Positions 46,623-55,376 of a stretch of DNA of 64,000 bases are shown piece by piece. The translations under genes were made by a program, and so were the position numbers. Source of the stretch: Opitutaceae bacterium (GTDB lineage: Bacteria > Verrucomicrobiota > Verrucomicrobiia > Opitutales > Opitutaceae). The stretch lies in the NCBI GenBank assembly GCA_028688225.1, contig JAQTYQ010000007.1, forward strand, positions 1 to 64,000. The letters are read 5' to 3'. Position 1 is the stretch's first letter. Every line of letters starts with the position of its first letter. Under the pieces are notes generated by a model. The model was not told the origin of the DNA. It worked only from the letters and a program-made list of their open reading frames with translations, and searched no databases.

Positions 46623-48197
46623 ATGAATCCAGCCCCGCAATCCAAGGAAACCATCCAGCAAGCGTTGCAGGATTCGGAGGTGCGATATCGGCGGCTTTTC
46701 GAAGCGGCCCAAGACGGTATCTTGATTCTTGACGCCGGCACGGGTCAGATCATCGACGCGAACCCGTTTTTGCTGGATATGCTGGGCTATTCCCACGCGC
46801 AATTATTGGGGAAAAAGCTGTGGGAAATCGGCTTTTTCAGAGACCGCGCATTGGCCGAGGCAGCTTTTGCAAGACTGCAGAAGAAAGGCTATGTCCGTTA
46901 TGACAACCTGCCGCTTGAAGCGAAGGGAGGGCAGCGGCGCGAGGTGGAGTTTGTCAGCAACTTGTACAAGGTCGATCACCAGAAGGTGATCCAGTGCAAT
47001 ATCCGCGACATCACCGACCGCCGGCGCTTGGAGGCCAAGTTGCAGCAGGCCCAGAAGATGGAGGTGGTGGGTCAGCTGGCGGGCGGAGTGGCGCACGACT
47101 ACAACAACATTCTGACGTCGACGCTGCTGCAGCTCAGTTTGCTGCTGGAGGATCCGAACCTGCCAGACGGTGCGAAACGCATGCTCAGACAACTGGAGAG
47201 CGAAGCCAAGCGGGCGGCGAGTTTGACCCGGCAACTGCTGTTGTTCAGCCGCCAGCATGTCATCCAGTTGAAGCCCTTGGATCTAAACGTCGTGCTGGCC
47301 AACCTGGTCGACATGCTGCGACGGTTGCTGAGCAAGGATGTCAGACTGGAATTTCAGGCGGGAAGCAATCCCCTGTGGATTGATGCGGACTCCAACATGA
47401 TCGAGCAGGTGGTCACGAACCTGTGCTTGAACGCGCAGGACGCGATGGCGCCGAAGGGCGGCCGGTTGACGATTGATGCCGGACTCGTCGAACTGGACGC
47501 CGAGGCGATCCGGGTGAATCCTGAGGCGCGCCCGGGATTGTTCGTGTGTCTCGCGGTGGCCGACACCGGCTGTGGCATGGATACGGCCACGTTAAAGCAC
47601 CTCTTTGAGCCTTTCTTCACCACCAAGGAGGTGGGCAAGGGCACTGGTCTGGGGCTATCGATCGTCTATGGCATCACCAATCAACATGGAGGCTGGGTGG
47701 AAGTGGCCAGCCAGGTGGGCAAGGGCAGTACTTTTCGCGTCTATCTTCCAGCGGTGACCAAAGCCCTGCTGGCTAAACCTGAATTCCCCACCTTGGAGAT
47801 CCGGAGAGGGAAGGAGACGATCCTGCTGGTGGATGATGAAAAGACGCTTCGGGACATGATCGGGCTGGGTCTGCAGTTGTATGGGTATCGGGTGATCGAG
47901 GCGGCCAATGGCCAGGAGGCGACCCAAGTATGGGATCAACACGCAGGAGAGATCGACCTGTTGCTGACGGACATGCGGATGCCCGGGGGCATGACGGGGA
48001 TGGAATTGTTTGAACGGTTCAAGCGGACCAAAGCCACCCTCAAGGGGATTATTTCCAGCGGTTACAGCGAGGAGATCATGAAGTCACAAGGGCTGATGGA
48101 TCCCGGGGTGATTTTTCTACCCAAGCCGTATGATGTGAAGGTGCTGGCCGGCACCGTACGCCGCTGCCTGGATCAAGCCGGCCTGCATCGCGGGTGA
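46623..48197 (+). CDS. PAS-domain hybrid histidine kinase with receiver domain
   Basis: A 524-residue soluble kinase. A PAS domain (about residues 20-135: YRRLFEAAQDGILILDAGTG) precedes the dimerisation/phospho-acceptor helix with GGVAHDYNNILTSTL (His 158). The ATPase domain has N-box NLCLNAQDAM, G1 VADTGCGMD and G2 GTGLGLSIVYGI. A C-terminal receiver (about 395-515) carries acidic TILLVDDEKT, phospho-Asp in LLLTDMRMPGG and Lys in FLPKPYD. No membrane segment is present, so it senses a cytoplasmic signal. No response regulator or output gene is adjacent. Confidence 0.93.
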   Translation: MNPAPQSKETIQQALQDSEVRYRRLFEAAQDGILILDAGTGQIIDANPFLLDMLGYSHAQLLGKKLWEIGFFRDRALAEAAFARLQKKGYVRYDNLPLEAKGGQRREVEFVSNLYKVDHQKVIQCNIRDITDRRRLEAKLQQAQKMEVVGQLAGGVAHDYNNILTSTLLQLSLLLEDPNLPDGAKRMLRQLESEAKRAASLTRQLLLFSRQHVIQLKPLDLNVVLANLVDMLRRLLSKDVRLEFQAGSNPLWIDADSNMIEQVVTNLCLNAQDAMAPKGGRLTIDAGLVELDAEAIRVNPEARPGLFVCLAVADTGCGMDTATLKHLFEPFFTTKEVGKGTGLGLSIVYGITNQHGGWVEVASQVGKGSTFRVYLPAVTKALLAKPEFPTLEIRRGKETILLVDDEKTLRDMIGLGLQLYGYRVIEAANGQEATQVWDQHAGEIDLLLTDMRMPGGMTGMELFERFKRTKATLKGIISSGYSEEIMKSQGLMDPGVIFLPKPYDVKVLAGTVRRCLDQAGLHRG

Positions 48198-48334
48198 CTG
48201 CTCCCTTCGCCGCTTTACTCACCTGGCGGCACCAGCGGTCGCGCGAGCCGGTCGGCTCCACTACTGGAGACGGGTTGAGCATCCTCTGCCCAGAGCTCTG
48301 TCCACGGATAGATCCATCCCTGGTGAAAAGTGGA

Positions 48335-48754
48335 TCACGCCCACGGATCGAATAGCTCCACGCCGGTGATGCCAAAGTCCTCGGTGTTGCGGGTGACGAG
48401 GATTAATCCGTGAGCCATCGCCGTGGCGGCAAGCTGGCAATCCAGGGTGGGAATCGGCCGGCCCCGGACTTCGGCAGCCGCCTGGAGGCATCCCCAGATG
48501 TCCGCCGTCTCTTCGTCGACCGGCAGAATGCGGCCGGAAAAGCGCTCACGCAGATCGTGCTCCAGCCAGTGCGCCAGGCGATGACGTTTCGGTCCGGCCG
48601 GAAGGCGGGCGATGCCTTTACGGATCTCTCCAAGAGTCAGGACGCTGAGGTAAAGCATTTCCTCGGGTTGTTCATCCAGCCACGCCAGCACGCGGGCCGA
48701 AGGGTGCTTCTGCCCTGGCTCACAGATGACACACGTGTCGAGGAGCCAGCTCAC
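48335..48754 (-). CDS. PIN-domain toxin (FitB/VapC-like)
   Basis: A 139-residue PIN ribonuclease: MSWLLDTCVICEPGQKHPSA (catalytic Asp), LSVLTLGEIRKGIARLPAG (Glu), RPIPTLDCQLAATAMAHGLI (Asp) and LVTRNTEDFGITGVELFDPW (final acidic patch). The pattern fits the FitB branch. Its start overlaps the antitoxin stop by 4 bp (ATGA). It appears intact. The RNA target is unknown. Confidence 0.92.
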   Translation of the reverse strand: MSWLLDTCVICEPGQKHPSARVLAWLDEQPEEMLYLSVLTLGEIRKGIARLPAGPKRHRLAHWLEHDLRERFSGRILPVDEETADIWGCLQAAAEVRGRPIPTLDCQLAATAMAHGLILVTRNTEDFGITGVELFDPWA

Positions 48755-49002
48755 AGCGGCACCTGGCGCGGTCGGTCGCGCTGGCGCGCCGGTGCGCCGC
48801 CAAGGTCGCGCAGCGGGGATTGCGCCAGAAAACGGCTGAGCGGCTGGCGGGGCGGCTGGAGCTTGCGGAACTCCTCAACCGAGACGACCACCACCGCCGG
48901 TTTGCCATGCCGGGTGACAATTTGCGGTCGGTCCGTCAGCGCCCGCTCGACGACGGTGCTGAACTGGTCCTTCGCCTCCTGCAACTGCCAGGTTTTGCTC
49001 AC
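48751..49002 (-). CDS. Phd/YefM-type antitoxin
   Basis: An 83-residue antitoxin: MSKTWQLQEAKDQFSTVVER, ALTDRPQIVTRHGKPAVVVV, SVEEFRKLQ, the classic Phd/YefM fold. A basic tail follows (RFLAQSPLRDLGGAPARQRD). It is coupled to the downstream PIN toxin and expected to repress the pair. Confidence 0.93.
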   Translation of the reverse strand: MSKTWQLQEAKDQFSTVVERALTDRPQIVTRHGKPAVVVVSVEEFRKLQPPRQPLSRFLAQSPLRDLGGAPARQRDRPRQVPL

Positions 49003-49052
49003 GCCATCAATCTGGCCAGTCTGGCCAGAATATCAAGCAGATAGATTTATGC

Positions 49053-49173
49053 GGTGCTGGTACAGTTTGCCTGTCATCGCGAGCTCGGCATCGCCGGACG
49101 TGGCGATCCATCTGGATTGCTTCGTTGCCCCGGTGGCCGGGGCAACGAAGCAATGACAAACTGTACCACCACC
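49053..49173. repeat. 121-bp fold-back element (MITE-like)
   Basis: Outer arms GGTGCTGGTACAGTTTG (49053-49069) and CAAACTGTACCACCACC (49157-49173) match at all but one position. An inner perfect 18-bp stem ATTGCTTCGTTGCCCCGG (49116-49133) pairs with 49137-49154 across a TGG loop. It encodes nothing and lies between the antitoxin promoter side and the PH-domain gene end. Confidence 0.85.
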
Positions 49174-49229
49174 GATTTATGCTCGCAGCTCCTCATGAAA
49201 GCTGATCGATGATTTCAGCAGCATGCTTC

Positions 49230-49691
49230 TCATCGTGCCACTGCTTCGCTCTTCTTCTCGATTTGCTCTTGGACCTCTCGACGGAATCGCATCGGATCAG
49301 CAATCTTTGGAAACGGCGTCTTCGAGCCACCCGTGCCACCAACTACAATCGTGCCAAAGTTGAACATGCGGCCGAGGATGCTTTGATCGACCGTGATGCC
49401 TTCTACCTTCGTAAGGAGTACCTCAAGCGAGGTACGGCGGATAAAGCCAAACTTCATCATCACTCTCTTGTTCGTGACCGCGAACTCAGAGCTCTTCGCA
49501 TTCACGAATGCGCTCAATGCCATCGGGAAAATAAGCAAAACAATAAGCATAATCCCGAAGATTGGATTCATGAGGCACATCAAGAGGCTGAACGCTCCCA
49601 TGATGATCGCTGGCATATAAATTGCCCAATGCAAATTGGCGCGATAGATCACGGCCTCACTAGGCATTAAGTTTTTTTCGACGTAGCTCAT
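49230..49691 (-). CDS. PH-domain (bPH2) membrane protein
   Basis: A 153-residue protein: MSYVEKNLMPSEAVIYRANL, two hydrophobic helices (WAIYMPAIIMGAFSLLMCLM, IFGIMLIVLLIFPMALSAFV), and a bPH2 domain (SSEFAVTNKRVMMKFGFIRR, TSLEVLLTKVEGITVDQSIL, GRMFNFGTIVVGGTGG). The layout matches the bacterial PH-like proteins (PF03703), of unknown role at the membrane. Codon use is somewhat less GC-rich than in its neighbours, hinting at recent acquisition. The first in-frame Met of the conserved segment was used as start. Confidence 0.88.
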   Translation of the reverse strand: MSYVEKNLMPSEAVIYRANLHWAIYMPAIIMGAFSLLMCLMNPIFGIMLIVLLIFPMALSAFVNAKSSEFAVTNKRVMMKFGFIRRTSLEVLLTKVEGITVDQSILGRMFNFGTIVVGGTGGSKTPFPKIADPMRFRREVQEQIEKKSEAVAR

Positions 49692-50003
49692 AGCTGGATG
49701 ACTTTTTGTTGTTGGGGGAGCAGAATTTTTTACTGAAGTATTGTTGGAGCAAAGAGCATGTATGTTGTTCGTTCGCATCTATCAACCGATTAATGAATTG
49801 TGAAAACGAGGGGCGCACCCCATTTTTGATCTGGGCACTCTGTTGGACAGCATAGCGTGTCACGTGGCGCGGGCATCCTGCCGTGGGTTGCCAAAATTGA
49901 GATGTGTGGCATCCATGCCTCCGAGTTGGTGAAAGAAACCGTTGCGCTGCCCGAAGTTTCCCGTTGCCCACGGCGCGGCGGCGTGCGAGACCGTCGCGGT
50001 TCC
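49692..50003. other. Gap upstream of lysS without a recognised gene
   Basis: About 310 bp of mixed composition separating divergent genes, with A/T-rich patches near 49700-49760 suited to promoters. I see no repeat or RNA gene in it. Confidence 0.4.
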
Positions 50004-51491
50004 ATGAGCGACATTCCGACCGAGATCACCCATGACCAGTATGCCGTGCGACTGAAGAAGCTGCAGGACCTGCGCGCTGCGGGAGTCGATCCCTTCCGGG
50101 CCAGCTTCGCCCCCACGCACTTCTCGGCCGACGCCCTCAGGCTCTACGTCGACGGCCAGGATAACACCGTGCCGGTCCGGGTCGCGGGCCGCCTGCTGGT
50201 GATGCGCGACATGGGCAAGAGCCAGTTCGTCAAGATCCTCGACCAACAGGGCCTCATCCAGCTTTACGTGAAGAAGGACGTGGTGGGCGACGAGGCCTAC
50301 GCGGCGTTCCGGAAGCTCGACCTCGGCGACATCATCGGCGCCGAGGGCACGCTCTTCAAAACCAAGTCCGGCGAGATCACCGTGCGCGTCGAGCGCACCG
50401 TGCTCGTGGCCAAGGCGCTGCGTCCGCTGCCCGAGAAATGGCACGGCCTGACCGATCCCGAGCAGGTCTACCGCCAGCGCTATCTCGACGTGATCGTCAA
50501 CGAGGAGTCGCGCCGGCGCCTGCTCCAGCGCAGCCGCATCATCTCGTCCATCCGCCGGTTTCTCGAGGACCGGCAGTTCATCGAGGTCGAGACGCCCATC
50601 CTGCAGTCCGTGGCGGGCGGCGCGGCCGCCAAGCCGTTCACGACGCACCACAACGCGCTCGGCTGCGACTTCTTCCTGCGCATCTCCCTCGAGCTCTACC
50701 TCAAGCGCCTGCTCGTCGGCGGCCTCGACCGCGTGTTCGAGATCGGCCGCAACTTCCGCAACGAGGGCATCTCGCGGAAGCACAACCCCGAGTTCACCAT
50801 GCTCGAGGTCTACCAGGCCTACTCCGACCACCGCGGCATGATGGAGCTGATCAGGGATCTGCTGCAGGCGCTCGTGCGCGACGTCGTGCAGCCGGCCGAC
50901 GGCTCGATGAAGATCAGGCACGCGGCAGGCGGGCAGGACATCGACTTTGCCGGCGAGTGGCGCGAGGTGAAGTACAAGGACCTCATCGTCGCCGAGACCG
51001 GCGATCCGCAGTGGTTCGGCCGCAGCAAGGCGGAAAAAGCCTCCGCCGCCGAAAAGCTCGGCCTCCCGGTCAATCCGGCATGGGAGGATTTCGAGATCAC
51101 GCAGGAGATTTTTTCCAAGCGCATCGAGCCAGACCTCATCCAGCCGACCTTCGTGCTCAACCTGCCCCGGGAGCTCTGCCCGCTGGCCAAGCTCAACCGC
51201 GAGGATCCGACGACCCTCGACGTGTTCGAGCTCATCATCGGCGGCATGGAGATCGCGCCGGCCTACTCGGAACAGAATGATCCGTTCGTGCAGCGCGAGA
51301 TGTTCGAGCACCAGGCGGGCGAGGAAAAGCAGAACATCGACCAGGATTTCCTGCTGGCGCTCGAGCATGGCATGCCCCCGGCCGGGGGCATGGGCGTGGG
51401 CATCGACCGCCTCTGCATCCTGCTCACCGGCGCCGAGAGCATCCGCGACGTCATCCTCTTCCCGCAGCTGCGCCCGGACGCTCAAATTTGA
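50004..51491 (+). CDS. lysS: Lysyl-tRNA synthetase (class II)
   Basis: A 495-residue class II synthetase attaching lysine to tRNA-Lys. The N-terminal OB-fold binds the anticodon (VRVAGRLLVMRDMGKSQFVK). Class II motif 1 is in VETPILQSVAGGAAAKPFTT, motif 2 in FEIGRNFRNEGISRKHNPEF, and motif 3 in MGVGIDRLCILLTG. The start MSDIPTEITHDQ fits; upstream in-frame Mets were rejected as unconserved. The gene leads into the LolC-type permease 75 bp downstream. Confidence 0.97.
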   Translation: MSDIPTEITHDQYAVRLKKLQDLRAAGVDPFRASFAPTHFSADALRLYVDGQDNTVPVRVAGRLLVMRDMGKSQFVKILDQQGLIQLYVKKDVVGDEAYAAFRKLDLGDIIGAEGTLFKTKSGEITVRVERTVLVAKALRPLPEKWHGLTDPEQVYRQRYLDVIVNEESRRRLLQRSRIISSIRRFLEDRQFIEVETPILQSVAGGAAAKPFTTHHNALGCDFFLRISLELYLKRLLVGGLDRVFEIGRNFRNEGISRKHNPEFTMLEVYQAYSDHRGMMELIRDLLQALVRDVVQPADGSMKIRHAAGGQDIDFAGEWREVKYKDLIVAETGDPQWFGRSKAEKASAAEKLGLPVNPAWEDFEITQEIFSKRIEPDLIQPTFVLNLPRELCPLAKLNREDPTTLDVFELIIGGMEIAPAYSEQNDPFVQREMFEHQAGEEKQNIDQDFLLALEHGMPPAGGMGVGIDRLCILLTGAESIRDVILFPQLRPDAQI

Positions 51492-51566
51492 ACCACCGAG
51501 ACACAGAGGACACGGAGGATTGCCAACCCGGACGATTGCTCCGTGTCTCACGGTTGGAATGAAGCC

Positions 51567-52796
51567 ATGCCCTGGTACCTTTATCTCGCGCTGAAGCAGC
51601 TGTTCCCGGGCGGACGCCGGGTGGCGTTCTTCACGCTCGCCTCCGTCGCCGGCGTCATGCTCGGCGTGGCGGTGCTCATCATCGTCCTCAGCGTGATGAA
51701 CGGCTTCGGCGACGAGATCCGGAAGAAGATCATCGAGACCAACGGTCATGTGCGCGTCGAGCACGGCGGCATCATGTACGACCAGGAGGCGGTCATGGCG
51801 CGGATCCGGGGCCGGCCCGAGGTTGCGGCAGTCGCGCCCTACGCGCAGGGCATGGTGATGTTGCAGGCGGGTAACCGGCCCTCGTTCCCCTACATCCGCG
51901 GCATCGACGTCGCCCGCGAGCAGGAGGTGATCCCCTTGGCCAAGTTCCTCGTCGTCGGCCGGGTGGAGGACCTCGACGATGATTCCGTTTTCCTCAGCTC
52001 CGAGCTGGCCGCCTCGCTCGGCACGCGCGTCGGCCAGAATGTTGACGTCTATTCGCCGCTGCTGCTGGAGCGCCTGAAGAAGGACGAGGTCCTGCTGCCG
52101 CGCCAGCTGCGGGTGGCGGGCATCTTCGAGACCGGGTGGAACCAGGTCGACAGCAACACCGTCATCTGTTCGCTGCGCCTGATGCAGGACCTCTACGGGC
52201 TGGGCGCCGGCGTGCACGGCGTCAGTGTGCGCCTGAAACCGGGCTTCGATGCCGACGAGTTCGCCGCCAGCCTCAACGCGCTGTTCGACGGCGCCGACCG
52301 CGCGGTCTCCTGGCTCGAGAGCAACCGCGACTTCCTCTTCGTGATCCAGCTCGAGAAGAACATGCTCATGTTCATCATCCTGTTCATCATCCTGGTGGCG
52401 TCGTTTTCCATCGCGAGTTCGCTGCTGACCTCCGTGGTCCGCAAAACCAAGGAAATCGGCCTGCTCGGCGCGCTGGGCGGCAAGCCCCGGCAGGTCGCGG
52501 CCTGCTTCTGCTTCCAGGGCTTCTTTATCGGCGTCGCCGGCACCGTGCTGGGCATCGGGTTCGCGGTCGTGGCGCTCGCCTTCCGCAACGAGGTCGTGCA
52601 CGCGTTTGCCCGCCTGACGGACAGCGAGGCGGCGCTGCTGCGGTTCTACCAGTTTGCCAACCTGCCGCTGAGCTACTCGGGGCGCGACCTGCTCATCATC
52701 GTCACCAGCTCGGTCGTCATCGCGACGCTGGCCGGCCTGCTGCCCGCGTGGCGGGCCGCGCGGCTCAAACCCGTGGAGGCGCTGCGCAGTGAATAA
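51567..52796 (+). CDS. LolC/LolE-type lipoprotein-releasing permease
   Basis: A 409-residue FtsX-fold permease. It starts PWYLYLALKQLFPGGRR, the usual LolC/E opening, and then TM1 (VAFFTLASVAGVMLGVAVLI, IVLSVMNGFG). A large periplasmic domain (about residues 50-265) is followed by three helices (LMFIILFIILVASFSIASSL, FFIGVAGTVLGIGFAVVALA, LLIIVTSSVVIATLAGLLPA) and AARLKPVEALRSE at the end. With the ATPase below it would extract lipoproteins from the inner membrane. A single such subunit suggests a homodimeric LolF-like arrangement. Confidence 0.92.
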   Translation: MPWYLYLALKQLFPGGRRVAFFTLASVAGVMLGVAVLIIVLSVMNGFGDEIRKKIIETNGHVRVEHGGIMYDQEAVMARIRGRPEVAAVAPYAQGMVMLQAGNRPSFPYIRGIDVAREQEVIPLAKFLVVGRVEDLDDDSVFLSSELAASLGTRVGQNVDVYSPLLLERLKKDEVLLPRQLRVAGIFETGWNQVDSNTVICSLRLMQDLYGLGAGVHGVSVRLKPGFDADEFAASLNALFDGADRAVSWLESNRDFLFVIQLEKNMLMFIILFIILVASFSIASSLLTSVVRKTKEIGLLGALGGKPRQVAACFCFQGFFIGVAGTVLGIGFAVVALAFRNEVVHAFARLTDSEAALLRFYQFANLPLSYSGRDLLIIVTSSVVIATLAGLLPAWRAARLKPVEALRSE

Positions 52797-52807
52797 GGGC
52801 GACCAGG

Positions 52808-52885
52808 GTAGGGCGCTCTGCTGGACAGCAGAGCTGGGCGCGCCGAAAAGAACCCGAAACGGACGGCCCGGCGGTCCGTCCCTAC
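52808..52885. repeat. REPIN between the LolC/E-like and LolD-like genes
   Basis: Left unit GTAGGGCGCTCTGCTGG... with stem GCTCTGCTG/CAGCAGAGC; the right inverted unit (52861-52885) ends GGTCCGTCCCTAC. It occupies almost the whole 101-bp gap. Confidence 0.85.
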
Positions 52886-52897
52886 CCGTCACGACCC

Positions 52898-53577
<680 letters not shown>

Positions 53578-53578
<1 letters not shown>

Positions 53579-53667
53579 GGTTTTGGGTTTTGAGTTGGGA
53601 CGATTCACCGCTTATTGAACCGGAAAGCATGGCCTCACCCCAAACCCAAAACCCAGAACCCAAAACC
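53578..53667. repeat. Opposed telomere-like tracts between the LolD-like and GnnA-like genes
   Basis: GGGTTTTGGGTTTTGAG follows the LolD-like stop directly (53578-53594). The complementary CCCCAAACCCAAAACCC follows the next start (about 53638-53654) and continues CAGAACCCAAAACC. The tracts can pair in the transcript across the start codon, and the second tract is translated as PQTQNPEPKT. Confidence 0.8.
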
Positions 53668-54660
53668 GGCGCCGCACCGGCGCGCGTGCGCTGCGGCGTG
53701 GCCGGCGTCGGTTCGCTCGGCCAGCACCATGCGCGCATCTACGCGTCGCTGCCGGGCGCCGAACTGGCCGGCATCTATGAGACCGACGACGCCCGGGCGG
53801 CCGAGATTTGCACGCGGCACGGCTGCCGCCGCTTCGCCACGCTGGAGGAGCTGGGCGCGGCCTGCGACGCCGTGTCGGTCGTGGTGCCGACGGACCGGCA
53901 CGCGGCGGTCGCGCTGCCCCTGCTGGCCCGGGGCTGCCACCTGCTGATCGAGAAGCCGCTCTGCGCCTCGCTCGCCGAGGCCGGCCAGGTGCTGGCGGCG
54001 GCGCAGAAAACCGGCCGCCTCGTGCAGGTCGGCCACGTGGAGCACTTCAATCCCGTGATGAGCTTTCTGGAAAAGGAGGTGAGCCGGCCCCAGTACATCA
54101 CGGCGGAACGGCTGGCGCCCTACCAGACGCGCGGCACGGAGGTGGGCGTGGTCCTCGACCTGATGATCCACGACATCGGCATCGTCCTCGCCCTCGTGAA
54201 GGCCCCCATCCGCCGCCTGGACAGCGTGGGCGTCAGCGTGCTGTCGAAGACGGAGGACATCGCCAACGCCCGCATCGAGTTCGAAAACGGCTGCGTGGCC
54301 AACCTGAGCGCGAGCCGCATGAGCTTGAAGAAGAGCCGCGAAATCCGCGTGTTCCAGGACAACGCCTACCTGTCCCTCGATTTCATGAACCAGGCCGGCC
54401 ACCTCGTGAAAAAGAGCGACCTCATCGCCTACGGCCTGAAGTTGAAGGTCGGTCTGGCCCGGCCCGGCGACGCCAGCGCCATTCCCGTGCACGAGATTCC
54501 GATCGAAAAGGGCGAACCGCTGGCGCTGGAGCTGGCCTCGTTCGTCGACAGCGTGGCCAAGGCCCGCCAGCCCAAGGTCGGCGCGGCCCTGGGCCGGTCG
54601 GCGCTCGAGGTGGCCATCGCCATCACCGAGCAGATCCACGCCGCCCATCAAACCAAATGA
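53629..54660 (+). CDS. Gfo/Idh/MocA oxidoreductase, possible UDP-GlcNAc 3-dehydrogenase (GnnA-like)
   Basis: A 343-residue NAD-dependent oxidoreductase. Rossmann motif VRCGVAGVGSLGQHHARIYA, then VVVPTDRHAAVALPLLARGC, LLIEKPLCASLAEAGQVLAA and the conserved VGHVEHFNPV, with a catalytic-type His in DLMIHDIGIVLALVK. Proteins of this type adjacent to lpxB in other Gram-negatives act as GnnA, making the 3-keto intermediate for UDP-2,3-diamino sugars of amide-linked lipid A. The partner transaminase GnnB is not in the window. The first 12 residues are encoded by a repeat tract. Role is inferred from the neighbour lpxB. Confidence 0.85.
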   Translation: MASPQTQNPEPKTGAAPARVRCGVAGVGSLGQHHARIYASLPGAELAGIYETDDARAAEICTRHGCRRFATLEELGAACDAVSVVVPTDRHAAVALPLLARGCHLLIEKPLCASLAEAGQVLAAAQKTGRLVQVGHVEHFNPVMSFLEKEVSRPQYITAERLAPYQTRGTEVGVVLDLMIHDIGIVLALVKAPIRRLDSVGVSVLSKTEDIANARIEFENGCVANLSASRMSLKKSREIRVFQDNAYLSLDFMNQAGHLVKKSDLIAYGLKLKVGLARPGDASAIPVHEIPIEKGEPLALELASFVDSVAKARQPKVGAALGRSALEVAIAITEQIHAAHQTK

Positions 54661-54700
54661 ACCACCGAGGCACGGAAGCATTGAGATGAAATCAAGCCGC

Positions 54701-54725
54701 GGCGGGCCCAGCGGTCCCGCCCTAC
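54701..54725 (-). repeat. REP unit upstream of the RAYT gene
   Basis: Inverse of the 25-nt unit starting GTAGGGCGGGACCGC; it ends one base before the RAYT start codon. Confidence 0.93.
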
Positions 54726-54726
54726 C

Positions 54727-55338
54727 ATGATGTCCGAACTCCGTTCCAGCCTGAGCGAATCTGAACCCGTGAACAGGTTGCCTGCCGAGGGGAGGGCGGG
54801 CGCGCCGCCGGCGAAGTTCGGGCTGCCGCAACGGAACAAATCGATGACAGCGGAGGCGGGTAGGGCGGGACCGCTGGGCCCGCCGTCGGCAGGGACGAAA
54901 TCGCCGCGAAGAAAGATCCTGCCTCATCATGTCCCGGGCTGGGTTAAATCTGATTCGATTTTCTTCGTGACGATCTGCTGCCAGCCACGGGGTATCAACC
55001 AGCTTTGCCACGAAGCCGTGGCTGGGAAGCTCTTTGAGGCGGTAACCTTTCGTCATCAATCCCAGCGGTGGTACGTGCGTGTGCTCTTGCTCATGCCGGA
55101 CCATTTGCACGCTTTGGTGAGCTTCCCACACGACGAAGACATGCGCCAAGTGGTTGCCAACTTCAAAGAGCTGACCGCGAAACGAGCCGGCGTATCGTGG
55201 CAGCGTGATTTCTTTGATCACCGTTTGCGCGCCGAAGAGTCGTTGCAGGAAAAGTGGGAATACATTCGCATGAATCCGGTGCGAAAAGGACTCATTGATC
55301 GTCCCGAACAATGGCCTTACGTTTGGCGGCCGGAATAA
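54727..55338 (+). CDS. REP-associated tyrosine transposase (RAYT, Y1_Tnp/TnpA_REP)
   Basis: A 203-residue HUH/Y1-type transposase. Core blocks: RKILPHHVPGWVKSDSIFFV, TICCQPRGINQLCHEAVAGK, LMPDHLHALVSFPHDED (the HUH His-x-His pair), then YIRMNPVRKGLIDRPEQWPY as family ending. A catalytic Tyr is expected in the YIRMNP or WPY region. RAYTs are single-copy proteins thought to mobilise or maintain REP elements. The first about 55 residues are unconserved and partly encoded by a REP (GRAGPLGPP), so translation may start later, before SPRRKILPHHVP. Identical REPs lie immediately on both sides. Confidence 0.9.
   Translation: MMSELRSSLSESEPVNRLPAEGRAGAPPAKFGLPQRNKSMTAEAGRAGPLGPPSAGTKSPRRKILPHHVPGWVKSDSIFFVTICCQPRGINQLCHEAVAGKLFEAVTFRHQSQRWYVRVLLLMPDHLHALVSFPHDEDMRQVVANFKELTAKRAGVSWQRDFFDHRLRAEESLQEKWEYIRMNPVRKGLIDRPEQWPYVWRPE
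54860..54884 (+). repeat. REP unit inside the RAYT reading frame
   Basis: A perfect 25-nt copy in the opposite orientation to the two flanking units; it is read as GRAGPLGPP. Confidence 0.93.
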
Positions 55339-55344
55339 CCGAAC

Positions 55345-55369
55345 GGCGGGCCCAGCGGTCCCGCCCTAC
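55345..55369 (-). repeat. REP unit downstream of the RAYT gene
   Basis: Identical to the upstream unit and in the same orientation, 6 bp after the RAYT stop and 7 bp before the lpxB start. Confidence 0.93.
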
Positions 55370-55376
55370 CTTGTTG

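Noticed and set aside
49860..52892. Very long leftward open frame (1010 codons) opposite lysS and the LolC/E-like gene
   Set aside because: Both genes on the + strand have complete family motifs, and the opposite peptide spans two unrelated genes. It is a composition effect.
54661..55376. Complete IS200/IS605-type insertion sequence
   Set aside because: There is no second gene (tnpB) and the boundaries are single REP units, not IS ends; a RAYT cassette is the better description.
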